From assembly GCA_019802505.1 (NCBI GenBank), contig JAFMOC010000002.1:1758501-1822500 (forward strand): a stretch of 64,000 bases of DNA. Direction: 5' to 3'. The translations under genes were made by a program, and so were the position numbers. The notes below the pieces were generated by a model. It was not told where the DNA came from. It worked only from the letters and a program-made list of their open reading frames with translations, and searched no databases. Positions within the stretch are counted from its first letter, which is position 1. The number at the start of each line of letters is the position of its first letter. This document shows positions 10,384-21,167 of the stretch, in pieces. Origin of the DNA: Corydoras sp. C115 (taxonomy: Eukaryota; Chordata; Actinopteri; Siluriformes; Callichthyidae).

Positions 10384-11180
10384 GTGGCTTCGGGTTTCAT
10401 TTTTAAGGCCTTTATTAATTATGTGTTCTGGGAATTTATTGATTCATTTGTTCTTGTTTATATTGATGACATACTTTTTTTTTCTTCTGATTTTCTTACT
10501 TCCATGGTGCTTGACCGCCTGTTATGTAATCAGTTATTTGTATGTGCTGATAAGTGTAAGAATATCATTTTGGGGCTTCATTATATCCACCACGGGTCTA
10601 CAGATGGTCTACGTTATTTGGTGTTTGCTAATTTTTATAGAAAATTTATTCGTTCATTCAGTTCGTTGGCCTTGCCCTTAACTAGCCTACTTCGGGGTAA
10701 ACCTCGACAATTGGTCTGGAATTCTGAGGTGGATCGTGCTTTCAACCATCTTAAAACCAGATTTCTTAATGCCCCAGTATTGGCACATCCTGATTTGCAG
10801 TTCTTAGTTGAGGTACATCATCAAATGGTGTAGGAGCTGTTCTTTCCCAGGGAGCTAGTGGTTCTTGTCGTCGTCTGGTAGCTTTCTTGTCTTGTAAATT
10901 GTCTCCGACTGAGTGCAACTACAGCATTGGCGATAGAGAGTTGCTGGCCATCAAGATCTCCCTAGAGAAGTGGTGTCATTGGCTTATGGTGGCCAAACAT
11001 CACTGTGTGGTTATCACTGACCACAAAAATCTTGAGTATCTTAAGGGGGCCAAACATCTTAATCGTGTCAGTCCAGATGGTCCAGTCCATTTCAACTTTA
11101 CCATCTCTTACCGTCCTGTTCATCGTAACCTGCAGGCTGACACCCTTTCGCGGTTACATCCTGATTCTGGGAGGGAGCAT
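10384..11180 (+). pseudogene. gypsy RT (palm onward) and RNase H
   Basis: The frames show FKAFINYVFWEFIDSFVLVY, then the catalytic YIDDILFFSSD, FANFYRKFIRSFSSLALPL, LNAPVLAHPDLQFLVEV, then after a frameshift near 10825 the RNase H blocks CNYSIGDRELLAIKISLEKW, VVITDHKNLEYLKGA and QADTLSRLH. The region upstream of the YIDD motif is collapsed, and the first RNase H aspartate region is interrupted by the frameshift. Domain order fits the chromovirus branch, and gene 3' of it is the integrase of the same element. Confidence 0.8.
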
Positions 11181-11289
11181 GTGGATGAATCGCCTATCCT
11201 TCCTGCTAGTTGTTTTATCAATTCTATTCATTGGGAGTTTGACCATTAATTTTAAGAACTTTGCATTGGGTTCAGGTTCCTCTTCACTG

Positions 11290-12555
11290 TACACCAGGTC
11301 TTTGGCCATCGATTTTGTCACGGCTCTTCCTGTTTCTGAGGGTTTCACTACGGTGGTTACTCTTAGTAAGCGGTTCTCTCGTGTGGTAAGACTTATCCCA
11401 TTGGCAGCTTCTCCCTCGGCCCTCAAGACTGCAGAATGACTTTTCACTCACCATTTACCTATTTTTGGTTTTCCCGAAGTCATTCTTTCTGACAGGGGCC
11501 CCCTATTCACTTCTGCAGTATGGGGTGATTTTTTGGAAAGATATTTACATTTACATTTAGTCATTTTGCAGACGCTTTTATCCAAAGCGACTTACAAATG
11601 AGAACATGACAAGTTAGAAGTTATGGAGAAAACCAACTATACTTTAAATTCATCAAATCTGATTGTTATTTGATGCTGCGCCCCCCCCCCCCTTTTTTTT
11701 TTTTTTATACAACATGTATTTGTTAAACTACCATTGTTAGTCTTACTTCGGGTTACCATACAGAGAGCACCGGACTTTGCGAGAGAGTTAATCAAGAACT
11801 GGGAAAGTCTCTTCGTATATTTGCTTTTATCAAATTCGGATTAGGCACATTTCCTTCTTTGGGCTGACATTTCCCAGAAATCTTTGAGACATTCTGCTAC
11901 TAAAATGTCTTCTCTTCAATGTTACCCGCCACAATTTGCCTTTTGGGATCCTGAAACTTCCAATTCCCCTGTGGTGGATGAGTGATTTCAGCATAGTGAG
12001 AATATTTGGGGTCAGATGCACCAACAGATTGAGACGGTCTTGCTGCAAAACAAGTCTTTCTACAGATCACCGTAGAAGTGATGCCCTTGTCTATAAGGTG
12101 GGGGACCTGGTTTGGCTTAACTTGCGGAATATCTGTTGTCGTGCAGCTTCTTCCTCGATTCCTAGGTCCTTTCAAGGTCTTACTGTAGATTAATGCCTTT
12201 TCATACTGTCTGGACCTTCCAGCTCAATACCAGGTTCATACGGTTTTTCATTCGTCCCTTCTCAAGCCTTTTGTTGCAGGACCTCTTGACTCCATTCAGC
12301 AGGAGGGTGGGGTTACCCAGTCCCCCTTTCTGGATGTGTATTCTGTGTCCTCCTTGTTGGATTCTCATCGCAGGGGTTCCACCATCCAGTATCTGGTGGA
12401 TTGGGATGGTTTTGGCCCTGAAGAGCATAGCTGGATTGAAAGTTCTGATATATTGGACACTCAATTGATTACTGATTTTCATAACCGCTTTCCTGAGAAG
12501 CCTGCGGCCTTTGGCAGAGGTTCTCTTCCTCTTGCGTTCTTGGGAGGGAGGATAC
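11290..12555 (+). pseudogene. gypsy integrase with C-terminal chromodomain
   Basis: The integrase core appears in pieces: LAIDFVTALPVSEGFTTVVT, RFSRVVRLIPLAA, then SDRGPLFTSAVWGDF before the insertion at 11546. It resumes near 11722 with LTSGYHTE-like sequence and GLCERVNQELGKSLRIF. The zinc-binding region is deleted. The chromodomain is at about 12335-12515: VSSLLDSHRRGSTIQYLVDW, then DGFGPEEHSWIES and LITDFHNRFPEKPA. It places the element with chromoviruses, whose integrase chromodomain steers integration to particular chromatin. Several shifts make it non-functional. Confidence 0.8.
11546..11720 (-). mobile_element. SINE/LINE tail fragment inserted in gypsy integrase
   Basis: Begins with CATTTACATTTAGTCATT and CAGACGCTTTTATCCAAAGC, the reverse complement of the V-SINE-like tail seen at 27005-27030 and 40078-40110. 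It is followed by unassigned sequence and a C/T homopolymer run (about 11680-11707). It separates two parts of the gypsy integrase reading. The exact right border and a target duplication were not resolved. Confidence 0.55.
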
Positions 12556-12860
12556 TGTAACACCAGCCCCCACTGCTGCTGTCTCACCCACACTTCTAAC
12601 TAACTTGTCTGATGATTTTATTAGTTCTACTCGCCATTTACAATCACCACAGTTCTGATCACCTGTTTCCTGTTTCTTTTCCCACCCTCTCTCCTATTTA
12701 AGTCCCATTTCGGCTTCCGTTCTTCGCGTTGGTTTTTTGATTTTCTCTTGCTCTCTCTGTGGATTTCTGCTACTCCATTTCAGACTTCTGCTACTCAGAA
12801 CTGCACTTGGTGTTGTGCCGTCCTTCAGTCCAGAATTGTGTCACCAACCAAGTAGGTCAA
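12556..12860 (+). mobile_element. 3' LTR (probably truncated) of the chromodomain gypsy
   Basis: Begins TGTAACACCAGCCCCC right after the polypurine tract and contains a TATA-like CCTATTTAAG near 12695. Its 3' limit is uncertain: no clear polyadenylation signal or terminal CA with a target duplication is seen, so it may be cut within R/U5. Confidence 0.6.
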
Positions 12861-13973
12861 GATAATATTTACAATTGCTGCCTTTTTCATTATTCAGTAT
12901 TTGAGCCATAATTTCATTAAGTTTGAATTTTGAATAGGATGGGCTAGTAACCCATAATACTGATAATACAAAGAAGTTAATTAGACAGTAGCTCATCCAG
13001 TACCCACACTAAAATTGTAACGTGACTTTTTACCTTTAGACACTTTGCACACCTGCAAGATGGCTCAGATGCACCTGTGATTCGCTATATCTTCAGGTAT
13101 ATCTGAGGTCAATCTTTGACATGTGTGCTTTATCTCAGATAACTTCTAACAATATAGTGATTCTTTTACTGGGCATTTTACTTAAGGTGTCTGTGTATAA
13201 TCTAGTGAAGGCACACAAACCAGAAGTCAAAATAAATTATTAGTTCTAATAAATCACAGTAAAGTGTAATTCCAGGCAACTTGTCCATAGGTAGTGGGTG
13301 AGCTAAGAGACCCACTGTGGCACTTGCCATTCGTTATTTAGTTGAATTGGGATGGACTATTAGCGTGCTCTTCCAAGACTTTTTGCTTTGTGTATGTTCT
13401 GGTGGATTATGCAACCAAATACCTTAAAGCAATTATTCTGAACTCCATCTTTGCATAGTGTGACTAAGACACTTAAAATAATTTTCAGAGTTGAAATAAC
13501 TTCCTACAGATCAAAGCACATTTTTTTATATGTACATTCAGTGTATTGTGGGCATTGAGACAATAGATTAGCATATAGGCAGATGGATTACTGAAATTCC
13601 ACAACTAAAACGTGAAGTCAGTCATTTAAATGTTTGTAAACAATGCTCTACAGAATTGAGATGCATGGTTAAAACCTCCATTTACAATATAATATTCCCA
13701 AGTACTCTTTGTGGTTTTCCCCTTTGAGCTACATTATGGCAGAAAATGGATGGGGTTATTAGATGAAATCAAGAAAATGATGACAAAATGAAAACATTGT
13801 TCCACGCCATTGAAGAATTAATTATAATACATCCTGGATTGTTATCCAGGTATTTAGTTATATATTATTTATAGAAAGAAAGGACTTGTACTTGGCCCAG
13901 TGGGGTTCCTATTTATCTCCTGTCCCATTCTGCCCTCTGGCCTGTGGTCTCATCCATTCCAACACCTTTTTCT
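12861..13973. other. Non-coding, nothing recognised
   Basis: AT-rich sequence without credible ORFs or recognisable repeats. Confidence 0.6.
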
Positions 13974-14460
13974 GGAGGAGGTAATGTCCTGCACACACCC
14001 TCCGTTTCACCTCATGTGGTGCCTTCATTCACTAATTGTTCATCCTCTCCTGATAATTAGGTGCAACTGGGCCTCATCACCCCACCCCTTCATTGACTTC
14101 TTATTCTTCATGCTCTCTTACCTTGGCGTGAAGGTTTTTAATTCCGGCTTATGACTTCCATGTTCTAAGCTCATAGTTTCATGCATTACCTGTCTGGTTC
14201 TCTCTGTACCTCAGGCCGGTCTTCCAGGAGTTCAGTAAGTCATACTTTGGTACTCCTATTTCATTGCTGGCTTTCCACTCCAGCTCGTCTCAGGGTTAAT
14301 TATATCTGACACAGTTCCCGTGCTCCAGGAGGCATCCGATTTCTGGATTCCTCATCAGCTCCAAGTTCAGCGTGTGCTTTATCTGTGTGGGGGCTCATCC
14401 CCTGTCTGTACCAGGGACTTCATTAAAGACTTGTGCTTATTATATTCCGCTTCAATCTGT
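13974..14460 (+). mobile_element. LTR-like remnant with polypurine tract
   Basis: GGAGGAGGTAA followed by TGTCCTGCACACACCC resembles a gypsy polypurine tract/LTR boundary, and ATTAAAGAC near 14420 could be the polyadenylation signal. The composition (C/T-rich islands within AT-rich DNA) also differs from its surroundings. No internal domain and no target duplication were found. Confidence 0.4.
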
Positions 14461-16680
14461 TTCTTCAAAAGCATGACAATTGTACACTTCCAGAGACATT
14501 TTTTTGCGACAGAGACTTTGAAAATTTTTTTCACATTTATTCCTTTGATTCAAAATGCCTTATTTTACATACAAATGATCTGCTAATCCTAAAAGTACAC
14601 ATACGTTTGTTACTTACAGATATGTATTATGTTTGCCGCATTTAATTGCTTTGATACTATTAAGTTTAAGGTTAAAAGATGATTATAACAGGTTCACAAA
14701 CTTTAAAACCACCATACATGCAATGTACATTTACACTAAATTGCCACATCATCCGATACCACAAAAATGTGTACAGGTAAGCAAACTGCAGCCAAAACAA
14801 CATCTTGTCCAAACACACAACTCATGAGCAACAGGCAACAATTTAGAATAGCATTGCAGTTAAGGGAGTTAGGCTCATTAGGGTGAAAAAATGGTTTGAG
14901 GAATTATTATTGCACATTCTGCTTAATTAAATTTTAGACATTGGGACTTTGTCTAAGGATTATGGCAGCTGTTTCCCCCTATGGCACATTGATACACAGC
15001 AGTAAAATGTACACATTATACCATATTAGTATGCAATCTAAGGTTGGTTACAAGAACAAGACAGCAAAAAGTTTCTTATCTTGACTGTCACAATATTCTT
15101 TAATCTTATAAAGCATTTCTTTAAAATGGTATAGAATGCTGTTACATGCTGGTACACAATGAGGTTCAGAGACAGTATTTATTAGTAAACAGGAATGGAT
15201 TTTATTTACACATCATATTTCATCTTTTATCATGCTGGCTGGTTGGCTGTAAATATTGCCTGCCTCCTTGATCTTTAATCAACATATATTTAACATGTTA
15301 TAATTCATGCCAAGTGGAATTGGTATTGTTCTGTATGTGTTGTAGGTATCATTATTATTTGCTATTTGCATAATTTAATATCTTTAAAAAATGAAACATT
15401 TCACATTCCTTTTCAAGACAATACTTTAGGTGAATATTAGTTAGGATGTCTTCAATGAAAGAGATCAGAATTAAAACATGGATGAAGCCTTAATTTAAAA
15501 CAGTATTAAACCTAGTGAACATTTGGTAAATTATGATGCAGTATGTTTGCCTGAAGTGCTTTTATAATTATGGGGTTGTGGTCATATTTCTTACCATTAA
15601 TAAAGCATGAAGTTCCTAAGGGTAACTGTCAAATATCCACCCAGCAAATCACCATAGAAAATGAACTAAAACTCAAAGCTTTCTTATTGAAGAAAAAAAA
15701 AAACAACTGAAATAGACCTGCATTCTTTCACACAGTGCACTTACTGAATGGACAATGGAACCACAGTGACCCTTTGTAAATTTTTACTAAAATTTCAGAT
15801 ACAAAAGCAAAAGCATTCTGATTGACTTTTAAATCTTAATCCATTTTTAGATATACTCAGTGGATAAGCATTTGAATATGGTTTATCCACAGTAATGCGA
15901 TAAATCAGATTACATTCATCTGGAAAGGTTTAGATTGTCTGGAAAGATTTCATTACTATAAGAATTAAGGGCCCTACTAAAACCAAACTGTGGATTCTAG
16001 CAGCTTGACCATAATCTTCAAATTACTACTACATCTATTGAATTAAGATTTTCAATAATTTTTTTATATGACCTTATATTATATATTTTTATATTACTGC
16101 TTTGTTATTTCTAGATGTATTTTAAAGTAACAATAGCACAAATATTTTAATATTACAATTTAAATCCCTGGATACACAGACATGTGCAAACACAAAGTTT
16201 GAGTGCAAATTTCTCTTGAAACTCTTTCTCCTGTGTTTGAACCTCCCATCTTATCTTGTCTTTCTGCAGACACAGGTGGGATCTTTTGATGAACCAACAT
16301 CCCTAGCTCCGCCTCACATTCACAAATCAGTATTTGGTTACGAATAGCACTTTATGTAAGGCCAAATACAAGTACTAATATTTGGATACTGAGCACCAAC
16401 ATGAGTTCTAAAAAAACACCAACATTAAAATGTAAAATACTTTTTAAATCATTACATTGAAACATGAAATGTCCAAAAAGACCTAATGTGACAGGGCAAT
16501 AAAAAATTAAATATAGTAAAAAATACATGCAATGAGATGTAATGTCTAACATAAAAACTTTTAAAAGTAGAAAGTAATATTAATGTTTAGAAAAAGGATC
16601 ATTTAGCATCTGACATTACACACAGGGTTTAAAAAGAGAAAATGCAGAAATAATAGATCAAGAAATATCAAGAATAACCA
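14461..16680. other. Non-coding, nothing recognised
   Basis: AT-rich DNA with no supported gene or repeat. Short frames here have no recognisable motif. Confidence 0.6.
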
Positions 16681-17095
16681 TTATTCCTATTCAGGCTGCT
16701 GTTTCTTTCGACCATCTTGCCTTTAAATTGACTGGACCTACTCCTCTGGTCACCGCTGTGATTTATCATCCCCCAAAGCTAAACCCTTCCTTTTTTTCTG
16801 AGTTTTCTGAATTCCTGACCCAACTCTGTGCTTTTTCAACCTCTGTTCTCCTTATGGGTGATTTTAATATTCAAATTGACAACAATAACTGTAAATTTCC
16901 TTAGGAGTTCAGAGAACTACTGCAATGCTTTTATTTCACACATGTGCAATTTCCAACCCAGATAAAAGCTTATACTCTTGACCTTGTTTGTTCTACTGGT
17001 GTCACTGTGCATCAACCCACCTCAATGTCTCTGACCATCTGACAATCATCATGGACATTGAGGTCCCAATGGTTAACCGTAAGATTTCCTCCAGG
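16681..17095 (+). pseudogene. L2-like LINE B endonuclease fragment
   Basis: Translates in pieces to AAVSFDHLAFKLTGPTPLV, VIYHPPKLNP, LLMGDFNIQIDNNN and finally VSDHLTIIMDIEVPM, the GDFN and SDH blocks of a LINE endonuclease. It is followed not by the ORF2 linker but by gypsy integrase in the opposite orientation. The matching 3' part of the LINE reappears at about 21170. About 100 codons of LINE between the two parts are missing. Confidence 0.75.
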
Positions 17096-17800
17096 AAGGC
17101 GACGTCGATTGGCTAAGCATTTGGTAACAGACTGGGCTTTGAGGAGGCCTTCTTGGGTGGATCTGCAGATCCGGTGACAGCGACGAATGTAGAGAGTGAC
17201 AGAGGGAACCGCCAGATTGAGCTCTTCTTCAGAAAAAAGTGGTGGCGGGTAGCCCAGGGAGGCCTCAAAAGGAGATTTGCCAGAGGGGGAACAGTTGAGA
17301 GAGTTTAGGGCATATTCCACCCAGGCCAGGTGTGTGCTCCACCGGTCAGGATGTTCAGCAGTGACGCAGTGGAGGGTCTCCTCAACCACCTGGTTGGCTC
17401 TCTCAGCTTGTCCGTTGGATTCCAGGTGGAAACCAGAGGTGAGGCTGACAGTGGTCCCTAGGACAGCAAAAAAGGTTCGCCATACCTGGGAGATGAACTG
17501 AGGGCCTCTGTCAGAGACGATGTCCGTGGGAATGCTGTGTATCTTGAAAACCTGATTGAACAGAATCTCTGAAGTTTCCATGGCTGAGGGGAGTTTGGGT
17601 AGCGCGATGAGTCATACCATCTTAGAGAAATGGTCCACCACAGTCAGCATCATGGTCATACCTCTAGACTCAGGTAGGCCAGTGATAAAATCCAGGGCTA
17701 TATGAGACCAGGGGCGCCCAGGAACGGCAAGGGGTTGTAAAAGGCCATTTGGTCTCTGGTGGGAGTTTTTTTCCTGGGCACAAGTGGAACAGGCCACTAC
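17096..17800 (-). pseudogene. gypsy integrase
   Basis: Minus-strand frames give ACSTCAQEKNSHQRPNG (zinc region end), HIALDFITGLPESRGMTMML, DHFSKMV, then after a shift IVSDRGPQFISQVWRTFFAV, SLTSGFHLESNGQAERANQV and YALNSLNCSPSGKSPFEASL. The D, D and E of the catalytic triad are visible. A frame change at about 17590 separates the first aspartate from the rest, and the C-terminus is cut at the LINE junction. Confidence 0.85.
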
Positions 17801-18165
17801 AAACTCCCGGGCATCACATCAGCCGCAAGGGAAGGCCACCAGAAGAATCTTTGGAGCAGGGAAATTGTCCGGTTCTGACCTGGGTGACATGATAACCGGG
17901 ATTCATGTGCCCATTTAAGGACATCTGGTCGGACAGTGGTTGGAACAAACAGGAGTTTGGATTGTTTGGGTCTGGGGTCCGGTTCTAGGATGGAGGCCTC
18001 CTGGATAAGTCGCTTAATTCCCCAGGAGAGAAAGGCAAGGACTTTGTTTCCTGGCAGAAAAAGGTCAACAGTTGAGAGTGCATCTTCCCTCCCAGAGTGT
18101 AGTCGGGATAGGGCATCAGGTTTGGTGTTCCGTGTACCAGGGCGGTAGGTTACTGTGAAGTTAAA

Positions 18166-19530
18166 TCAGCTAAAAAACAAGGCCCAACAAGCCAGACGTG
18201 GGTTCAGACGTTTAGCTGTTTGGACGTATGACAAGTTCTTGGTCTGTCCAGACCACAAATTGTAATTCTGATCCCTCCAACCAATGTCTCCACTCCTCAA
18301 GGGCAAGTTTAATGGCCAAAAGTTCATGGTTACAAATGTCATAATTGCTCTCAGCAGGGGAGAATTTGCAGGAGTAATATGCACAAGGGTGAAGAAGGTC
18401 TTTAGGCCCAGAGCGTTGTGAGAGGGCCGCACCTATGCCAGAGTCTGATGCGTCAACTTCCACGATAAACTGTTTGGTGGGATCTGGTTGAACGAGTACT
18501 GGGGTTGTGGTGAAGAGAGTTTTGAGGGTGTTCATGGCCGTTTCAGCAGCAGGGGACCAGGAGAAGCCAATGGGGTCAGACAGGTAAGGCAATTTGGCTG
18601 TAGTTGCGAATGAACCTTCTGTAAAAGTTGGCAAAGCCAAGGAATCTTTGCAGGTCCTTTCTGTTAGATGTGGTAGGCCACTCGACAACGGCTCGTACCT
18701 TCTCTGGATCGGCTTTGACGCGGCCAGGCTGGATAATAAACCCCAGAAAAGAGATGGTATCCTTGTGAAACTCGCATTTTTCTGCATTGACGAATAGTCG
18801 GTTCTGGGCAAGGCGGGACAGGACCTGACTGACATGTTTAACATGGTCCTTTAAGGTTTTGGAAAAGATTAAGATGTCGTCCAGGTAAACAAACACAAAA
18901 TAGTCAAGAAAGTCTCTCAGAACATCGTTAACTAGAGCTTGGAAACAGGCAGGAGCATTAGTGAGGCCCAAAGGAAGAACGAGGAATTCAAAATGTCCCA
19001 GAGGTGTTTTGAAGGCAGTTTTCCATTCATCTCCTTCATGTATGCAATTTGGAGAATATTGTGGCGCCTTGAAGGGATTCAAACACTGAGTTGGAAAGAG
19101 GAAAGGGATATTTGTTGCGGATGGTGATTTGGTCGATACAGTATAGATAGTCGATACAGGGCTGGAGGGTCTTATCTTTCTTTTCAACGAAAAAGAATCC
19201 GGCCCCCAATGGAGAAGAGGAGGGGCATATGAGACCAGCAGCCAGACTTTCAGAAATGTACTTCTCCATGGCCTCTTACTCCGGCAGGGACAAATGGAAG
19301 CGATGGCTGGAAGGCAGGGGAACCCCAGGGAGAAGATCAAATGTGCAGTCATATGGTCGGTGTGGAGGCAGTACACAGGACTGATCCTTAATGAATACCT
19401 CACTAAAGCAATGACAAGGATGGCGGACAAGTCAACTCTTCTGGAGGGCATAGAGTGAGAGATGACAATATGGAATTGGGTCGAGTGGCAGCATGGAGAC
19501 AATGGGCATAACAATGCTCGCTCCAAGACG
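18166..19530 (-). pseudogene. gypsy reverse transcriptase and RNase H
   Basis: The minus strand shows MEKYISESLAAGLICPSSSP, GAGFFFVEKKDKTLQPCIDY, WKTAFKTPLGHFEFLVLPLG, NDVLRDFLDYFVFVYLDDIL (catalytic YLDD), SFLGFIIQPGRVKADPEKVR, FANFYRRFIRNYSQ, and RNase H with FIVEVDASDSGIGAALSQRS, NYDICNHELLAIKLALEEW and FVVWTDQ. Three frame changes and small losses (the RT KLDL segment is scrambled near 19040) make it inactive. Motifs match the chromovirus-type gypsy seen at 24973-30227. Confidence 0.85.
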
Positions 19531-19599
19531 CAATCCTATTCTGTTGCCAGTTTATCTGTGGATTGTGGCGTGCCAACCAGGGGAAACCAAGAACTAAGG

Positions 19600-20000
19600 G
19601 GCATTGTGGAGGTTTAATAACAGAAACAGTCTCCCCGATGATTTCCAGAAATAACCATGGAAATGGGTGTGGTTTGGTGAGTAATGCACGTGAGAGTACT
19701 GCCATCTAGTGCCAAGGCGTTCTGGGGATGATTGCGTTCCTTGCAAGATAAGTCCAATTGGGAAGCGAGGCCTTCATGAATAAGATTCATCTCCGAACCC
19801 GAGTCAATGAGTGCAGACAGGGAAATTTCCTTGTGGTTGGAACCACAGAGTGTGACCGGTATGGTCAGACGGAGGTTTTGGCATGTGGCATTCGAGCCCA
19901 ACAGTGAACTCAGACCTAATATCGGGCTTGATCCTTTTGGTCGAATTGGGAAGGTCAACCGTTGATGTCCTGATTTGCCATAGTACAGGCATTACCCCAT
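19600..20000 (-). pseudogene. gypsy protease
   Basis: ISLSALIDSGSEMNLIHEGL carries the DSG catalytic signature. The downstream LGFPWLARHNPQINW-type motif is at about 19540-19590 in another frame. Upstream, a degenerate zinc-knuckle region (CVYPLKSAQGGFRWGNACT) has lost the regular CCHC spacing. Confidence 0.75.
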
Positions 20001-20159
20001 CTGAAACCTCCCTGTGCGCTCTTCAGAGGATAAACGCATTCGCCAAGCTGCATAGGCTCGGGGGGCGATTCCCAAAGTTCCAGAATGATTGGAAGAGTGG
20101 CGGGGAAAGGAAAATGATTTCTCTGAGCTTGTGGCATGTTCAAGGCAGCGTTCGCAAAT

Positions 20160-20640
20160 TCAGCCATCAATGGCCAGACTTATAAGGTCCTGTAAGTGGA
20201 GGGTTCGGCACGTGTAGCCGTCACGTAGGTGATTATTCAATCCCCGGCGAAACATGTTCCGGAGGGCGAAGTCTCCCCAACTCCCGTCTGAGGCAAGGGT
20301 GTAAAATTCTACCGAATATTCAGCCACAGAATGGGATCCCTGTTGTAAATCCAACAGTTGATTGGCTGCATCGCCGGCGGGATTAGGGTGGTAAAAAAAT
20401 GGCTCGGAATTGGAGTAAGAAATCCGCGTATGAACCCACCCGAGGGCCGACTATGGTCTGAGAAGCCTCTGCCCAGGCTAGGGCTCTTCCCTGTGACAGG
20501 CTCAGGATGTAGGATATCTTGCTGGAGTCAGATGCGAATGTAGATGGATGGAGGCGGAACATCAAGGCACACTGGAAAAAGAAACCCCGACACGGAGAGC
20601 TCACCATAGTAGGGTTCTGGATGCACAACCATCCATAGTC
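20160..20640 (-). pseudogene. gypsy gag fragments
   Basis: Two minus-strand frames show a Gag capsid-like stretch: FFFQCALMFRLHPSTFASDS, KISYILSLSQGRALAWAEAS, then SHSVAEYSVEFYTLASDGSW and NMFRRGLNNHLRDGYT. This pattern (FxQCxLxF, GRALxWA, EYSxEFxTLAxxxW, FxxGLxxxxxD) is conserved in fish chromodomain gypsy Gag, including the one at 25800-26200. A frameshift near 20370 splits it. The gag start is not intact. Confidence 0.75.
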
Positions 20641-20785
20641 GTGGCCATGAGAGGTGCAGTAGGAATGGGAGACAGAGAGGCCACACGTCTAGCAATCTCT
20701 CCCATCTGGATCACTAGCTGTCGGTTACTCTCCACAAGCGACATCAGCAGCTGCTCATGTTAGCTCAACATGGATGATTAAGGCC

Positions 20786-21167
20786 TGTTGATTAAGGTGA
20801 GTTTCCAATGGATCCTGTTTTTCCAAGGGGGCATTTTATTTGAACAAGGCAGTAGTATGGGTAGGTAGGCAATGGCAGTAATGAACCGACAGATGAAGTG
20901 AAATGAGTTCAGGAAGCCGGACCAGGAGAGCGATGAGGAGCAACTGCGAGACAAAGAGAAGGCAAACGGTAAGTAGCATGTAAGCACAGCAAACAACAGA
21001 AGATGTCGGAATGGCAATTGCAGCGTGGTTTAGAAAACCAATTCTCTGGCACTGGAGAGGGGAAAACCAGGGGTTTAAGTAGGCTGCCAAGAGATTGTCT
21101 GCAGGTGAGGGTAATTAGGGTAATGAGTAGGCGGAGTCAGAGAGATGGGGAGGAGCACGCTCTGACA
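20786..21167 (-). mobile_element. 5' LTR of the minus-strand gypsy
   Basis: On the minus strand it begins TGTCAGAGCGTGCTCC at 21167, contains CTACTTAAAC as a degenerate TATA box near 21083 and AAATAAAATG near 20835 as a polyadenylation signal, and ends CAACA at about 20786. The following GGCCTTAATCATCC shows no TGG primer site. I could not find a self-complementary partner near its TATA box. Confidence 0.65.

Larger units (their letters stand above)
10275..12555 (+). mobile_element. Decayed chromodomain Ty3/gypsy element, 5'-truncated
   Basis: The run of broken frames contains the RT palm onward, RNase H, integrase and a chromodomain. It ends in a polypurine tract (TGGGAGGGAGGATAC, 12541-12555) directly before an LTR. 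The 5' half of the element is missing, and the left edge abuts the L2 tail at 10274. It is interrupted at about 11546-11720 by foreign sequence. Confidence 0.85.
17096..21167 (-). mobile_element. Minus-strand Ty3/gypsy element inserted in LINE B, 3' end deleted
   Basis: Reading right to left there is an LTR (20786-21167), gag remnants, protease, RT, RNase H and integrase. The integrase stops at NRRRLP near 17090-17110, where the DNA switches to LINE endonuclease. The chromodomain, the 3' LTR and any left target site are absent. It lies inside LINE B, so it inserted there and a later deletion removed its 3' end together with adjacent LINE sequence. Confidence 0.85.

Noticed and set aside
20761..21120. 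Self-priming pair in the minus-strand gypsy LTR
   Set aside because: No stretch complementary to the post-LTR sequence was found near the TATA box; this degraded copy gives no support either way.
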